From: Pleionea sp. CnH1-48
GTDB taxonomy: Bacteria > Pseudomonadota > Gammaproteobacteria > Enterobacterales > Kangiellaceae
Assembly: GCF_024124665.1 (NCBI RefSeq)
Contig: NZ_JAMXSB010000005.1
Location: 1 to 64,000 of the forward strand
Length of the DNA stretch: 64,000 nucleotides
Direction: 5' to 3'
In this document: one piece after another, positions 1-7,679 of the stretch
Numbering within the stretch: position 1 is the first letter of the stretch
Layout of the letters: every line of letters begins with the position of its first letter
The notes under the pieces: model-generated
What the model saw: only the letters and a program-made list of their open reading frames with translations
The model's database searches: none
Told to the model about the DNA's origin: nothing
Translations under genes and position numbers: made by a program

Positions 1-217
1 CAACCTTGCATATGCCTTTTGACTTCCTGATGTCATGCCAATTGCAATAAAACATCCGGTCTTATTGCTGGGCCGAAATGCTACAGAATGGATAGAGTTT
101 TAAAAAGGAAAATATGTAAATAATTTACAATAAATCCACATAGGAGATATATCTGCGAGCAGCTGTCGACAAACTGAGATATACCTCTTAGTAGTAGTTA
201 TCTTATTGATTAATCGG

Positions 218-583
218 TCACTTTTTCAAGCGCTTTTGTAACGTGCTATCAATGATACCGCGAAGCAGCGAACGGAAGCCCAGCGTGTCAACAAACAAAC
301 CCGCCATTAAATACCAGTACCATTCAGGCGTTTCTTTTAACGCTTCAAATCCTTGCTTTACATAAATCTGCATATCTGGAATAAACGATAAAATGATTGG
401 AACTGTTCCAATCACCAATAAGTATTCATCTTTCCAGCCTCGTGTTTTTAACGCAACTAAATCGAGATTGATGTCTGCGGCTTCCTGATTTTCTGCACGT
501 CTGATTTTACTTTGAGATTCAGCCCTTAAAACTGCCAACTGTGTCTCTGTTTTTATTTTCTTGATTTCTTGTCGACAACTCAT
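218..583 (-). CDS. Putative phage holin-like small membrane protein
   Basis: A 121-residue protein with a charged, helical N-terminal third (Lys/Glu/Arg-rich, residues 1-45) and then two or three hydrophobic segments at about 55-70, 72-80 and 88-105. The WKDEYL motif ahead of the first membrane segment and PEWYWYL ahead of the last resemble phage holin-like proteins from tailed phages, which make the inner-membrane pores that release endolysin. This is from memory of the family, not a search. It sits at the left edge, about 0.9 kb from a tRNA 3' fragment, which fits a prophage end. The ribosome site is weak. It could instead be an unrelated small membrane protein. Confidence 0.5.
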   Translation of the reverse strand: MSCRQEIKKIKTETQLAVLRAESQSKIRRAENQEAADINLDLVALKTRGWKDEYLLVIGTVPIILSFIPDMQIYVKQGFEALKETPEWYWYLMAGLFVDTLGFRSLLRGIIDSTLQKRLKK

Positions 584-674
584 CCAAGAACATTATCAAA
601 ATTTGTGTTTTATTTTCTTTCATGCCGCGTGTTAGGTTTGTAGAAATATCTACAAATAACAAGGAGTAAACAAC

Positions 675-1211
675 ATGAATATTCTTGGTCCTATTAAATC
701 ACTCTTGGCTTTTCAAACCCTCTCTTTAAAGAGGGTTGAAGTCATTGCAAGCCTAATAGAGAAGAACATTCTTAAAGATAAAGAACTTGAAGAAGCAAAG
801 GAGTTTGTTAGAGCGGGGGCCTATGAAGTTACAACAACAATCAAAGCAGACAAAGAAATGAGAGAACTGCTGTCAGTGTTCTATAACACTCACAAAGATA
901 AGCTAAGTGACCTACGTAGGCGCTTACGCTTTGCTCTCCCATATTTAAAGCCCTGTCCTAGAAAAGTAATTGGCGTGACTATTGGCAAAGCTGAGCTGGG
1001 GCTTTCAGCGTTCTATATCTTGGTTGCTTTCTCGCTGTATTTAATGGGTAAATATGCTTTGCGAATCATTAACCCCGAAAGCACATCTCTTGTAAAGGCA
1101 GGTTTAATTGCAACAGGACTTGTCCTTTTACTTATCGCTATAGTTTATGTACTGGCAGCATTTAAAATTTTTACCGCACTAGGCCTTAAACGTTATATAA
1201 ACAAGAACTAA
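675..1211 (+). CDS. Hypothetical two-transmembrane protein
   Basis: A 178-residue protein I do not recognise. A good ribosome site (AAGGAG, 8 bases before the ATG) supports the start. The first ~105 residues are amphipathic and charged, with no signal peptide. Two strong membrane segments follow at about 108-128 (starting GLSAFYILVAF) and 141-165 (starting AGLIATGLVLLL), and a short basic tail ends the protein. It diverges from the holin-like gene and is the last gene before the tRNA fragment, so it may be cargo of the same element. No catalytic motif is visible. Confidence 0.6.
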   Translation: MNILGPIKSLLAFQTLSLKRVEVIASLIEKNILKDKELEEAKEFVRAGAYEVTTTIKADKEMRELLSVFYNTHKDKLSDLRRRLRFALPYLKPCPRKVIGVTIGKAELGLSAFYILVAFSLYLMGKYALRIINPESTSLVKAGLIATGLVLLLIAIVYVLAAFKIFTALGLKRYINKN

Positions 1212-1497
1212 TTCTCACTAATCAAGCTAGAAAAATAAGCAACCTCATTTTACATCATATTCCAATTTTTGCGTTGACCTTGCCTCAGCCTTGGCGGGCC
1301 TCATAAATTGGCCGCACTACTGAGATTGCATATTCACTAAAACCAAGTTAACCTCCATCAAGTGAGCCAACCTCGGTAGCTCCTCATAGAGGTCTACAAA
1401 AGGTCATCACAAGACATTTGGGTTTGTAAGCACTATCCGTAAACAAGCTTTATTTCCTTGCCTAAGAACTTCATTGATTATTGGCTGGCAACTCCAC
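1212..1497. other. Noncoding stretch between unknown gene and tRNA fragment
   Basis: About 290 bases with no convincing reading frame. It lies between the last gene of the putative element and the tRNA 3' fragment. I see no clear promoter, terminator or integrase fragment in it. Confidence 0.5.
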
Positions 1498-1525
1498 GAG
1501 AGTTCGAATCTCTCCCTGGGTACCA
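1498..1525 (+). other. tRNA 3'-end fragment, candidate phage attachment site
   Basis: These 28 bases form a complete T arm (stem GAGAG/CTCTC around loop TTCGAAT), a 3' acceptor strand CCTGGGT, discriminator A and an encoded CCA. No matching 5' acceptor strand or anticodon arm lies upstream, so it is a fragment. The 3' strand suits a 5' strand such as GCCCAGG, as in some leucine tRNAs; that identity is a guess. Integrases often use tRNA 3' ends, leaving an intact tRNA at one end of the element and a fragment at the other. The orientation, directly ahead of two more plus-strand tRNAs, suits an element extending left out of the window. Confidence 0.6.
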
Positions 1526-1530
1526 TATTT

Positions 1531-1606
1531 GGAACAATAGCTCAGCTGGTAGAGCGACTGCCTGTTAAGCAGAGGGTCGCAGGTTCAATCCCTGCTTGTT
1601 CCGCCA
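1531..1606 (+). tRNA. tRNA-Asn (GUU)
   Basis: Full cloverleaf: acceptor GGAACAA pairs with TTGTTCC, the D arm carries the usual AGCTCAG...GGTAGAGC pattern, the anticodon loop CTGTTAA centres on GTT, the T arm is CGCAGGTTCAATCCCTGCTT-like, and CCA is encoded. It lies 5 bases after the tRNA fragment and 17 before the next tRNA, so the three probably derive from one tRNA cluster. Confidence 0.95.
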
Positions 1607-1623
1607 ATTTATAAGTAAGAAAC

Positions 1624-1698
1624 GGAGTCTTGGCATAGTGGCAGTGCACCGGTCTTTTAAGCCGGCATAGGTTGGTTCGATTCCAACAGGCTCCACCA
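1624..1698 (+). tRNA. tRNA-Lys (UUU), atypical
   Basis: A foldable cloverleaf: acceptor GGAGTCT/AGGCTCC (one T-G pair), D stem GCAT/GTGC with a short 7-base loop AGTGGCA, anticodon stem CCGGT/GCCGG around loop CTTTTAA (anticodon TTT), T stem GTTGG/CCAAC, discriminator A and encoded CCA. The anticodon reads lysine, but the D arm and acceptor differ from the usual bacterial tRNA-Lys, which begins GGGTCG and carries TTAGCTCAG. It may be a divergent or horizontally acquired copy, or be charged differently from what the anticodon suggests. Confidence 0.8.
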
Positions 1699-1723
1699 AA
1701 TTTAGTTTGATGAACATTGAACT

Positions 1724-4486
1724 TTACACTTCCTCTGCCTCAACAAACCAGACATCATCACTACCAAGTTTTATCCATGAAGTTTTCTTGATCTGCATTT
1801 TTGAGTTGGGCATCAGCAATACTTCAGCTTCGTGTTGATACATTGACAGCCCACTGACGTCTTTTCCGCCTTTTCCTTTTAGATCGAGTTTGATTAACAT
1901 CTTATTAGAAAGTGACCCAGCCGTCGTAAACTGCTCTCCCCTTGCACGTAATCGAGAGAAACTGGTAAACGTTGGAAAGTCGACTGTTTTTCCCTCAGAG
2001 TATTGAGTGCTAAACTTACTCACCCAATCTCCACGCCAAACTGTGACACCATCTTCTGCGGGTAAGTTGCTTAGTCCTTCGACTGTCATGTTGGCATGCA
2101 TTTGTAGCTCAGGATAAATCTTTTCGATCAAATCCGATAGCCAGGTATCAATGTACCCCGTACGATAACTTTGTCGCTCAGAGTCACCCACATCAGGGTT
2201 GCCCAGAATATCTTTAATAGCGCCTTTTTTGGGTGTGAGAACATTAATCCACTCAACAGGGTTTGACTTAAGTTTTGTTAGCTCGTCATCTTCAACAGTA
2301 GAAATAGTTCCCTTCGTTTTTTTGGCCGACAACAAATAGCGTCTCGCATAGTAGTCAATAATATTCTCGAGCTTACTTTTAATGCTTTTCTTCGCCAGGG
2401 TTTCTGACATGTTAAAGCTCATAATAGAATTAAGGATGTTATGGGCACCGCTGGTATAAGTGTGGATCGCAATGGCATGAGCTTCCGTTAATTTTGAGTA
2501 CTCAGCTTTTTTACCTCCCATCATCCCGTAGATTTTGTCTTTGCCTTGCTCAGCAATGTCCGTACCGCCAGGGCTTTTTCCGGGAACAACTGCTTGAGGG
2601 TTCGACGTGTCTTTCTCTAAGGTTTGTTTGTGGTAAATCCATTCATGAGGGAACATACCATCTTGAGCTACCCCACTTCTTAGTTCATCAGTGGTGAGTG
2701 GAGGAATATTCATATACATGCGGATCACGTCTTTAACTGAGCTTTCTTCGCCATCTCCTTTCACCCCCGCGATATGAGAACCACGTAGGATTTCATATAA
2801 AGAATGATCCCATGAGGTTAGCATCCATCCCATAATAGCAAGACGGAAGTTCAGTGGATTAGCCGTGGTGTTCAACCATTTAAACGAGCTTAATAACCTA
2901 GCCGTTGTACCTGATACGCCAGCCACAACAGGCATCTTCATTTTGTCATGTATGCGCTTGTACCAGCTGTTTTCTGGAGAAATCTTGAACAAGGCAGTGC
3001 CTTCTTCCCAACCCAGACTTTTATTTTTTGTCTTATCCTTTCGAAAATCTTCTTCGTTATTAAATAGCTTTTCCATAAAGGTTTTTGGCTTATCATCAGG
3101 GAATTGGTAAGCCAGTTCTCGAGCCGATAGTTCGACACCCATTTTTCGATAGTCTTCTGGTGTTTTTCGATGTGTATCTTTATCTAAATCGTCTCGCTCA
3201 CTGCGGTCCATTTGGCTTTCTGCGATCTCTCTGGTGTTCGTAAGGCAATAATCGTCCGTTTGATAGGTGAGATTACCAAGAGCAAAAATATCTTTGCTGT
3301 AGTTATAGGATTTTTCTTCCTTAATGGTGCTAACCACTTTGTGAATGGCGGTGCGACTCCATCCATCCATAAATTTTCCTTGATCCTTTAGTGAGCCAGT
3401 ATCGAGTCCCAGCTCATCACTTTTATCCCACTTTCCATTCAGCACAATATCATGGAGTATCGCTTTGAATCCTTCTTTAAGACTTCCACCATACCCCGCA
3501 CCATAATAAGAAGTATTGTAAAATGCAGTCATACGTTCTCGCAGGTTTCCCTGCCCCAGTACTTTGAGCATTTCGGAAACATCGAGATCTAGCCCTACTT
3601 GCCCAGCACTGGTTTTATCATCTCTAAAAAATAGCTTCTTTAAAATGCCTGCTTTATCATCGGCAAAGTTATCTTTATAGTATTTTTCAAAAACATCGTA
3701 CATCTTGACCATTGCGGTGTGCAAAGCCCCCGTCGCTTTGGGAGAGTGCGAGGCATAAGACCCAAGCTTTTTTTCATAAGTTTCAGCTTTGGGGAGCCAC
3801 ATGGGATCATCCAAAATATTTCCGTAGCCAGCTTCAAATGGCCTATCACCGATATCAGCTTTTTGCACAATGGACTTAGTCTGATGAATAGGAGCTCCCG
3901 AAGTTAAGCGATTGCTTTTTTGTGTCGTCGAGTGTTCGCCAATGGATAACGCCCTGGCTCCCATCACATCCGCTTCACGTTCCAGCCCTGCATCATCATT
4001 AATACCTACACCTTTAGTTTGTACCGTAGGCTGAACACGATTTTGCTTTTGCTGCACCACATGCCAAGCTTCGTGAGGTAGGTGTTGTTCCTGTCCTGGA
4101 GCAACATGAATTTGATTACCCTGCGCAAAAGCGTGAGCGTGAAGTTGTGCAGGTTGAGAAGAATTATAATGAACCTTAACATCACTCATAGAAATGCCAG
4201 AAAGAGACTCAATGCCTCCTCTTAAGGCTCCTGGTAAATTACCCTCTCCCTGAGGATTTAGCTGACTTACTTTCTCCGTCTGTTTTTGCACAACATCAGA
4301 CTGGTCGACCTTCTGCTTTAACTGGTGTAAACGCTGTGCTTGATGACTATTATCAGCCGTGGCTTGCAGTTCGCCGATATCATTAGAAGCGGCACATGCA
4401 CAACCGCCATCACATTTTAACTGAAGACTGCCACGAGCAGACTGACTCTCTGACGTTTTCGGTAGAGGCTCCTTGTTCTGCTTCAT
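1724..4486 (-). CDS. DUF4157-like / ADP-ribosyltransferase toxin candidate
   Basis: A 920-residue protein with no signal peptide. Residues ~1-80 are Gln/Ser-rich and look disordered. Residues ~84-180 match the DUF4157 pattern: LPGALRGGIESLSG, then a zincin-like HEAWH at 138-142, then LEREAD near 168-173. DUF4157 is often found on toxins carried by extracellular contractile injection systems. A long helical middle (about 210-770) is unassigned. The C-terminus fits an R-S-E ADP-ribosyltransferase: VWRGD with Arg818, a TSFS strand at 841-844, and HEAE with Glu886 and Glu888 as the ExE pair. Predicted role: an effector that modifies a host or competitor protein with ADP-ribose. Target and delivery are unknown, and no injection-system gene or immunity gene is visible nearby. 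It ends 25 bases from tRNA-Lys. Confidence 0.75.
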   Translation of the reverse strand: MKQNKEPLPKTSESQSARGSLQLKCDGGCACAASNDIGELQATADNSHQAQRLHQLKQKVDQSDVVQKQTEKVSQLNPQGEGNLPGALRGGIESLSGISMSDVKVHYNSSQPAQLHAHAFAQGNQIHVAPGQEQHLPHEAWHVVQQKQNRVQPTVQTKGVGINDDAGLEREADVMGARALSIGEHSTTQKSNRLTSGAPIHQTKSIVQKADIGDRPFEAGYGNILDDPMWLPKAETYEKKLGSYASHSPKATGALHTAMVKMYDVFEKYYKDNFADDKAGILKKLFFRDDKTSAGQVGLDLDVSEMLKVLGQGNLRERMTAFYNTSYYGAGYGGSLKEGFKAILHDIVLNGKWDKSDELGLDTGSLKDQGKFMDGWSRTAIHKVVSTIKEEKSYNYSKDIFALGNLTYQTDDYCLTNTREIAESQMDRSERDDLDKDTHRKTPEDYRKMGVELSARELAYQFPDDKPKTFMEKLFNNEEDFRKDKTKNKSLGWEEGTALFKISPENSWYKRIHDKMKMPVVAGVSGTTARLLSSFKWLNTTANPLNFRLAIMGWMLTSWDHSLYEILRGSHIAGVKGDGEESSVKDVIRMYMNIPPLTTDELRSGVAQDGMFPHEWIYHKQTLEKDTSNPQAVVPGKSPGGTDIAEQGKDKIYGMMGGKKAEYSKLTEAHAIAIHTYTSGAHNILNSIMSFNMSETLAKKSIKSKLENIIDYYARRYLLSAKKTKGTISTVEDDELTKLKSNPVEWINVLTPKKGAIKDILGNPDVGDSERQSYRTGYIDTWLSDLIEKIYPELQMHANMTVEGLSNLPAEDGVTVWRGDWVSKFSTQYSEGKTVDFPTFTSFSRLRARGEQFTTAGSLSNKMLIKLDLKGKGGKDVSGLSMYQHEAEVLLMPNSKMQIKKTSWIKLGSDDVWFVEAEEV

Positions 4487-4714
4487 AACCAGACCTTATT
4501 TTTGCGACCTTAATGACTAAAAGCTCTCCATTAAAGGTAGCTATGCCGCCACTTCTTTTCAAACTAATGATTATCGAGATAGTCGCCAAATACCGCTCAC
4601 AAAATTCAGTATTGAGATAAGCTAAAACATAAAGGCAACTCAGGCATGAGGTAAGGCAACCTATTTTCTAACCAGAGGAAAGTCAGAGGTAGACATATCA
4701 TATTCTTATCTAAC

Positions 4715-5680
4715 TTAATCATTGATGAGCTCTAACAAGCTTTCTCTTGATGAAATACCATATTCAATTAGCTTTTTTATTTCTTCTTTTCTTTTTTGAA
4801 TCGCTTCATATCTTTCCTCACCATATTGCGTTCGAATAAACTGCTGTAAGCTCGCATTAGGCTCACAATTACCATCATTTTCTACTAGAATTTTCAACGA
4901 ACAATCCAGAACAACTTCAAGTCGCCAATACCCTCTATCATTGCCTTTACATGGTTTACCAAAGTCACAAGCTAATAACCGCAGCCCTAGCTCAGTATCA
5001 CTCCTACTAGCAGAAAGCCCTCTCAATCCATCGATAGTTTCATAACTCCCTTCATTAATGGACTTAAACATCGCCAGCCACTTTTCTTCACTTAGTTTAT
5101 CTAACCACTTTATAGGGTCTTCTTCGTTGGGCGTATTTATCAGAGTATCAATAATCATGGCTGGAGGATAATTCGTCTCACTGGCACGTTTAAGCCACTC
5201 TTCATAACGCCCTGTTTCGCCGAAACCATTACTTTCAAAACCGGAGCAAAGTCGAATGTATATATCCTGGTACTCCATCATTACAGCTGTTTCTGGTGGG
5301 TCTTGGCGAACTCTAAACTCTTCCAATTCAGGAATACCCTCGCATGACAACAACACTCTGGACAACATATAAGCAGCTTCGCCATCCCCATTAAGCGCTT
5401 TGCTTTTCAAATCAATGGCTAAAGCATAAAAATCATCACTGTTTTGAAAATCATTTTCGTAACGGCTTCGATGCCGCTCAACGGCATAATGTTCATTGGA
5501 CTCTTCAGTTTCTTTAACATCAATATCAGGCAGTTGAGTCGATACTGACTCTGATGTTACAAGAATACTCTCTCTGTTTTTAATAATCTCCTGTTCAACA
5601 ATGTCTTGTTTTCCCATTACAATAAAGGCAATCATTCCAATTAAAATAAAACTCCCTGCAATAAGATAGCTCCGACTCAC
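4715..5680 (-). CDS. Hypothetical membrane-anchored periplasmic protein
   Basis: A 321-residue protein with one N-terminal membrane segment (about 5-23) followed by a long soluble, acidic, helical region, probably periplasmic. The GDGEAAYMLSRVL stretch and the repeated helix pairs recall Sel1/TPR-like helical repeats, but no clear repeat period is visible. Six cysteines in the soluble part could form disulfides. It diverges from the gene at 5769, with 88 bases between them. I do not recognise the family and assign no function. Confidence 0.65.
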   Translation of the reverse strand: MSRSYLIAGSFILIGMIAFIVMGKQDIVEQEIIKNRESILVTSESVSTQLPDIDVKETEESNEHYAVERHRSRYENDFQNSDDFYALAIDLKSKALNGDGEAAYMLSRVLLSCEGIPELEEFRVRQDPPETAVMMEYQDIYIRLCSGFESNGFGETGRYEEWLKRASETNYPPAMIIDTLINTPNEEDPIKWLDKLSEEKWLAMFKSINEGSYETIDGLRGLSASRSDTELGLRLLACDFGKPCKGNDRGYWRLEVVLDCSLKILVENDGNCEPNASLQQFIRTQYGEERYEAIQKRKEEIKKLIEYGISSRESLLELIND

Positions 5681-5768
5681 AAACTTCTCCGCTTTAGCTC
5701 ATAACAATTGACTAGTCGCCTGCATCCATGATTTATTACAAAATACAACTAAATAACAACCTCTACTT

Positions 5769-6581
5769 ATGAGACGCCACTTTCAAATAATCCAGAAGCT
5801 CGAGAAAGACAACGCCAGCTTGCAAAAAAAACAAAGTCAACAAAGCTCCTCTTCTTTAGCTATTACCGATGACAGAACAAAAGTTATTTTGCAAGATAAT
5901 AGTGGTTGTCCAGTGTGGAGCACTCCATTTAAAGTTGCAGGAAGAATTAACAGAGCCCAGTTAACTGAGTCAAGAGTCATAATCACCAGCTTTTCTTTAG
6001 ACTATCACGCTTGGGGTACATTGGGGCCAGTCTACCTTCTTAACAAAGAAGATGGTGCATTAATTAAAGAGTTAAAAGGAGAAACAGCCGCAACTCTCGC
6101 CAATGGAGACTTTCTCCTTGGCCTCGAAGGCTATGACCTCTTTGACACCTGGCTTTATGATTGCGACGGGAATCAAAAACAACAATGGAAAAGCTATGGC
6201 CACTATGTCGTCGATAAGAATGACATTATTGTACTAGAAGCCGATAGACGAAACCCAACTCAAGCTCATGTTGTACGATTGAAAAGTGATGGTTCAATAG
6301 AAAAAGGTGTCGACTTGCATTGTGGCTCTGTTTCAGAGCCTATTGTGCTTAAGGATCGATCCATTGCATTTATCGATAGTGGTAATTTTCGAGTGGTCAA
6401 TAGAGAACTGGAGGAAATAGCGATAGAGCCTTTGATCGCTATAGATAAAGATAACGCCTATCGATTTATTAGTGATCTTTATTTCGAAAGCAATCAGATA
6501 AGAATCAATATTTATGAAAGAGAAAATAAGTCTCCTTACAATTACAAACTTCACAGTTGGCTAGTACAATGGGCAAAATAA
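5769..6581 (+). CDS. Hypothetical beta-propeller-like protein
   Basis: A 270-residue protein with a polar coiled N-terminus (about 5-30, Gln/Ser-rich) and then a beta-rich body with short recurring units such as VYLLNKEDGAL, LYDCDGNQKQQW and VVRLKSDGSIEK. These look like blades of a PQQ- or WD-type propeller, but the match is weak. There is no signal peptide and no good ribosome site; an in-frame stop lies five codons upstream, so the start cannot move far. The polysaccharide deacetylase gene follows 40 bases later. Function unknown. Confidence 0.6.
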   Translation: MRRHFQIIQKLEKDNASLQKKQSQQSSSSLAITDDRTKVILQDNSGCPVWSTPFKVAGRINRAQLTESRVIITSFSLDYHAWGTLGPVYLLNKEDGALIKELKGETAATLANGDFLLGLEGYDLFDTWLYDCDGNQKQQWKSYGHYVVDKNDIIVLEADRRNPTQAHVVRLKSDGSIEKGVDLHCGSVSEPIVLKDRSIAFIDSGNFRVVNRELEEIAIEPLIAIDKDNAYRFISDLYFESNQIRINIYERENKSPYNYKLHSWLVQWAK

Positions 6582-6621
6582 CTTACACTACTTGCATTAA
6601 TAATCGAATGGGAACTCTTAA

Positions 6622-7524
6622 GTGAAATATCGAATACTCAGTCTTTATATCCTCCTTTTTTCTTGCTCAATACAATCAAAAGAAATAGCCATCACTTTTG
6701 ATGATGCACCACGTTCAAACAGTCATTATTTTTCTGGTGCAGAAAGAACCAAAAGAATCATCAATGAGCTTAAACAACATGACACAAAAGCAATGTTTTT
6801 TGTAACTACAAAAAACTTGAATGCCAAAACTCAGCAACGAATCGATAACTACCATAATGCAGGACATCCTCTCGCTAACCATAGCCAAAGTCATTTATGG
6901 CTACACCGTACGCCTGTCAAGGAATATATCCAGGACATATTGGTGGCCGATAAGAAACTGGCACACTATAAAAACTTCCAAAAACTTTATCGCTTTCCAT
7001 TTTTAGACGAAGGACGAACAATCGAAAAACGCGACGCCCTAAGGCAGTTTTTGAAATCCAACGGATACAAAAATGGATACGTCACCATTGATAACTACGA
7101 CTGGTATATGGACAGCCTTTTTCAAAAAGCAACCAAAGATAAACTTCGCTTAAACAAAGAAAAGCTTAGATCCTTTTACGTAGACACACTGGTTAGCGCA
7201 GCAAACTACTATAATGATCTGGCGGTTAAACACTTAGAAAGAAGTCCAAAGCATCTACTACTGTTACACGAAAACGACCTGGCAGCCCTTTTTATTGGTG
7301 ACTTGATCACAGCTTTGAAAAAAGATGGCTGGAAAATCATACCTCCCCTTAAAGCTTACGAAGACCCAATTGCTACACAAATACCCGATACCTTATTTAA
7401 TGGACAGGGACGAATCGCCGCCTTGATAGCCGAAAAAGGCGTGCCACGAAAACAACTGATTCACTTTAGTGAAGATGAAGCCAAGCTTAAGCAGTTATTT
7501 GAAACCGACGTAGTGACCCAATAA
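6622..7524 (+). CDS. Secreted polysaccharide deacetylase (NodB fold)
   Basis: A 300-residue protein starting at GTG with a signal peptide of about 20 residues ending near CSIQSKE. The NodB metal-dependent deacetylase motifs are present: TFDDA (catalytic base and metal Asp), HSQSH (two metal His), YRFPFLDEG (motif 3) and LLLHEND (C-terminal motif). Such enzymes remove acetyl groups from N-acetylglucosamine or other acetylated sugars in the periplasm or outside the cell. The substrate (chitin oligomer, exopolysaccharide or peptidoglycan) cannot be told from sequence. No polysaccharide biosynthesis genes are adjacent. A small hairpin follows the stop. Confidence 0.85.
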   Translation: MKYRILSLYILLFSCSIQSKEIAITFDDAPRSNSHYFSGAERTKRIINELKQHDTKAMFFVTTKNLNAKTQQRIDNYHNAGHPLANHSQSHLWLHRTPVKEYIQDILVADKKLAHYKNFQKLYRFPFLDEGRTIEKRDALRQFLKSNGYKNGYVTIDNYDWYMDSLFQKATKDKLRLNKEKLRSFYVDTLVSAANYYNDLAVKHLERSPKHLLLLHENDLAALFIGDLITALKKDGWKIIPPLKAYEDPIATQIPDTLFNGQGRIAALIAEKGVPRKQLIHFSEDEAKLKQLFETDVVTQ

Positions 7525-7553
7525 CCCGACCTATATCCACGAATAGCCTTCAG

Positions 7554-7574
7554 GGAGTTGCGGTAAGCAGCTCC
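7554..7574 (+). terminator. Hairpin after polysaccharide deacetylase gene
   Basis: GGAGTTGC and GCAGCTCC pair around a five-base loop about 30 bases after the stop codon. There is only a weak T tract (CTTTTG) some bases later, so termination is possible but unproven. Confidence 0.4.
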
Positions 7575-7679
7575 TACCACTTTTGTTCAAATATCATTCA
7601 CGTATCCACACTGTCTCCACATTTCCCCCATAAATTGCAAATCTCATATATAAATACCAACTTCTACTGAGGTCGATTC

